Positions 5,763-6,348 of a DNA stretch of 6,348 bases are shown here, one piece after another. How positions within the stretch are numbered: the first letter of the stretch is position 1; every line of letters starts with the position of its first letter. The notes under the pieces are model-generated. The model worked only from the letters and a program-made list of their open reading frames with translations. It did not search any database and was not told the DNA's origin. Origin of the DNA: Nitrospirota bacterium (lineage in GTDB: Bacteria > Nitrospirota > 9FT-COMBO-42-15 > HDB-SIOI813). The stretch is taken from contig JAHFER010000100.1 of NCBI GenBank assembly GCA_023248365.1, positions 1-6,348 of the forward strand, given 5' to 3'. A program made the position numbers and the translations under genes.

Positions 5763-6348
5763 TCAAACTGCCAGAAACTTCTCTACATACTTCCCGATCA
5801 TATCAGCTTCAAGATTTACAGTGTCCCCGATCTTTTTAAAACCGAGTGTGGTCATTTTTGCGGTATGGGGAATTATCGTAACTGAAAGCCTGTTCCCAAG
5901 AACTTCATTTACAGTAAGGCTTATGCCGTCTATCGCTACAGAACCTTTATAGATAAGATACTTTGTAACCTCTTTGGGGGCTTCAAAGGTAAAGATGGCG
6001 GCGTCTCCTTTATTCGTTATCCCGCGGATTACACCAACCCCATCCACATGGCCTGCGATTATATGTCCGCCAAGTCGGTCTGAGAGCCTCATGGGACGTT
6101 CAAGATTAACCTTGTCACCAACCCTGAGTTTCCCTATGGTTGTTTTATCTACTGTCTCTCTGGAGACATCTGCTGAAAATACAGAACTGTTAAACTCTAC
6201 AACCGTAAGACATGCACCGTTTACTGCAATGCTGTCTCCGATCTTCATGCCGTCAAATACAACCTTACCCGACACAGACAGTCTCATGCCGCCTGATTGG
6301 GACCTGATACCTTTAACTACTCCAAGTTCTTCTATAATACCGGTAAAC
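5763..6348 (-). CDS. ribE: riboflavin synthase (alpha subunit), start codon cut by window edge
   Basis: This enzyme converts two 6,7-dimethyl-8-ribityllumazine molecules to riboflavin and a pyrimidinedione, the last step of riboflavin synthesis, as a cytosolic homotrimer. The frame reads through to the right edge. The last base of the window is the G of the start codon, followed by FTGIIEELGVV, the invariant N terminus (M-F-T-G-I-I-E). Only two bases of the gene are therefore missing, and the protein is 195 residues, normal for the family. The two lumazine-binding repeats are clear. Repeat 1 has VNGACLTV (Cys47) and ends near DRLGGHIIAGHVDGVG (His101). Repeat 2 has VAIDGISLTVNEV (Ser144) and IIPHTAKMTTLGF. 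Cys47, His101 and Ser144 appear to align with the active-site Cys, His and Ser known from the E. coli enzyme. An internal ATG at 6287 would delete the essential N terminus and is rejected. Other rib genes may lie upstream, outside the window. Confidence 0.97.
   Translation of the reverse strand, partial: FTGIIEELGVVKGIRSQSGGMRLSVSGKVVFDGMKIGDSIAVNGACLTVVEFNSSVFSADVSRETVDKTTIGKLRVGDKVNLERPMRLSDRLGGHIIAGHVDGVGVIRGITNKGDAAIFTFEAPKEVTKYLIYKGSVAIDGISLTVNEVLGNRLSVTIIPHTAKMTTLGFKKIGDTVNLEADMIGKYVEKFLAV

Noticed and set aside
6285..6287. ATG at 6287 (minus strand) as the start of riboflavin synthase
   Set aside because: The frame continues upstream and encodes the conserved FTGIIEE N terminus directly after the start codon at the window edge.

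Overview
The window looks like chromosomal DNA of a Gram-negative (diderm) bacterium. It encodes an outer-membrane beta-barrel protein with a terminal Phe, a LolA-like periplasmic protein and an RND-type inner-membrane transporter. Base composition is moderately AT-rich. The gene mix (a multi-sensor HD-GYP protein and palindromic intergenic repeats rich in CCACAGAG or in ACGGTTTCGTAAAAAG) resembles Nitrospirota or Desulfobacterota-type environmental genomes. That placement is an impression and not a demonstrated assignment. No rRNA, tRNA, CRISPR array, transposase or phage gene was seen.

The plus-strand half (1-3392) is a three-gene, co-directional set. It holds the C-terminal half of an MMPL/RND-superfamily exporter (open at the left edge), a secreted LolA-like 'outer membrane lipoprotein-sorting' family protein, and a secreted outer-membrane beta-barrel protein. 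Together they offer one component for each layer of the envelope, which suggests a trans-envelope lipid or hydrophobic-substrate export route. The cargo cannot be read from the sequence. A 202-nt palindromic repeat element occupies nearly all of the gap between the second and third genes.

The minus-strand half (3505-6348) holds riboflavin synthase (ribE, complete except for the first two bases of its start codon, which fall off the right edge). About 220 nt downstream of it lies a large PAS-GAF-GAF-HD-GYP protein, a predicted cyclic-di-GMP phosphodiesterase with all its metal-binding motifs. A plausible sigma70-type promoter in the gap suggests the HD-GYP gene can be transcribed independently of ribE.

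The two halves converge at 3390-3518 on a second palindromic element with perfect 23-nt inverted termini. The stop codons of both converging genes lie inside this element, one in each arm. This is the most unusual structural feature of the window. No strongly novel multi-gene system is evident. The best candidates for follow-up are the envelope-export trio and the two mobile-looking palindromic repeats.
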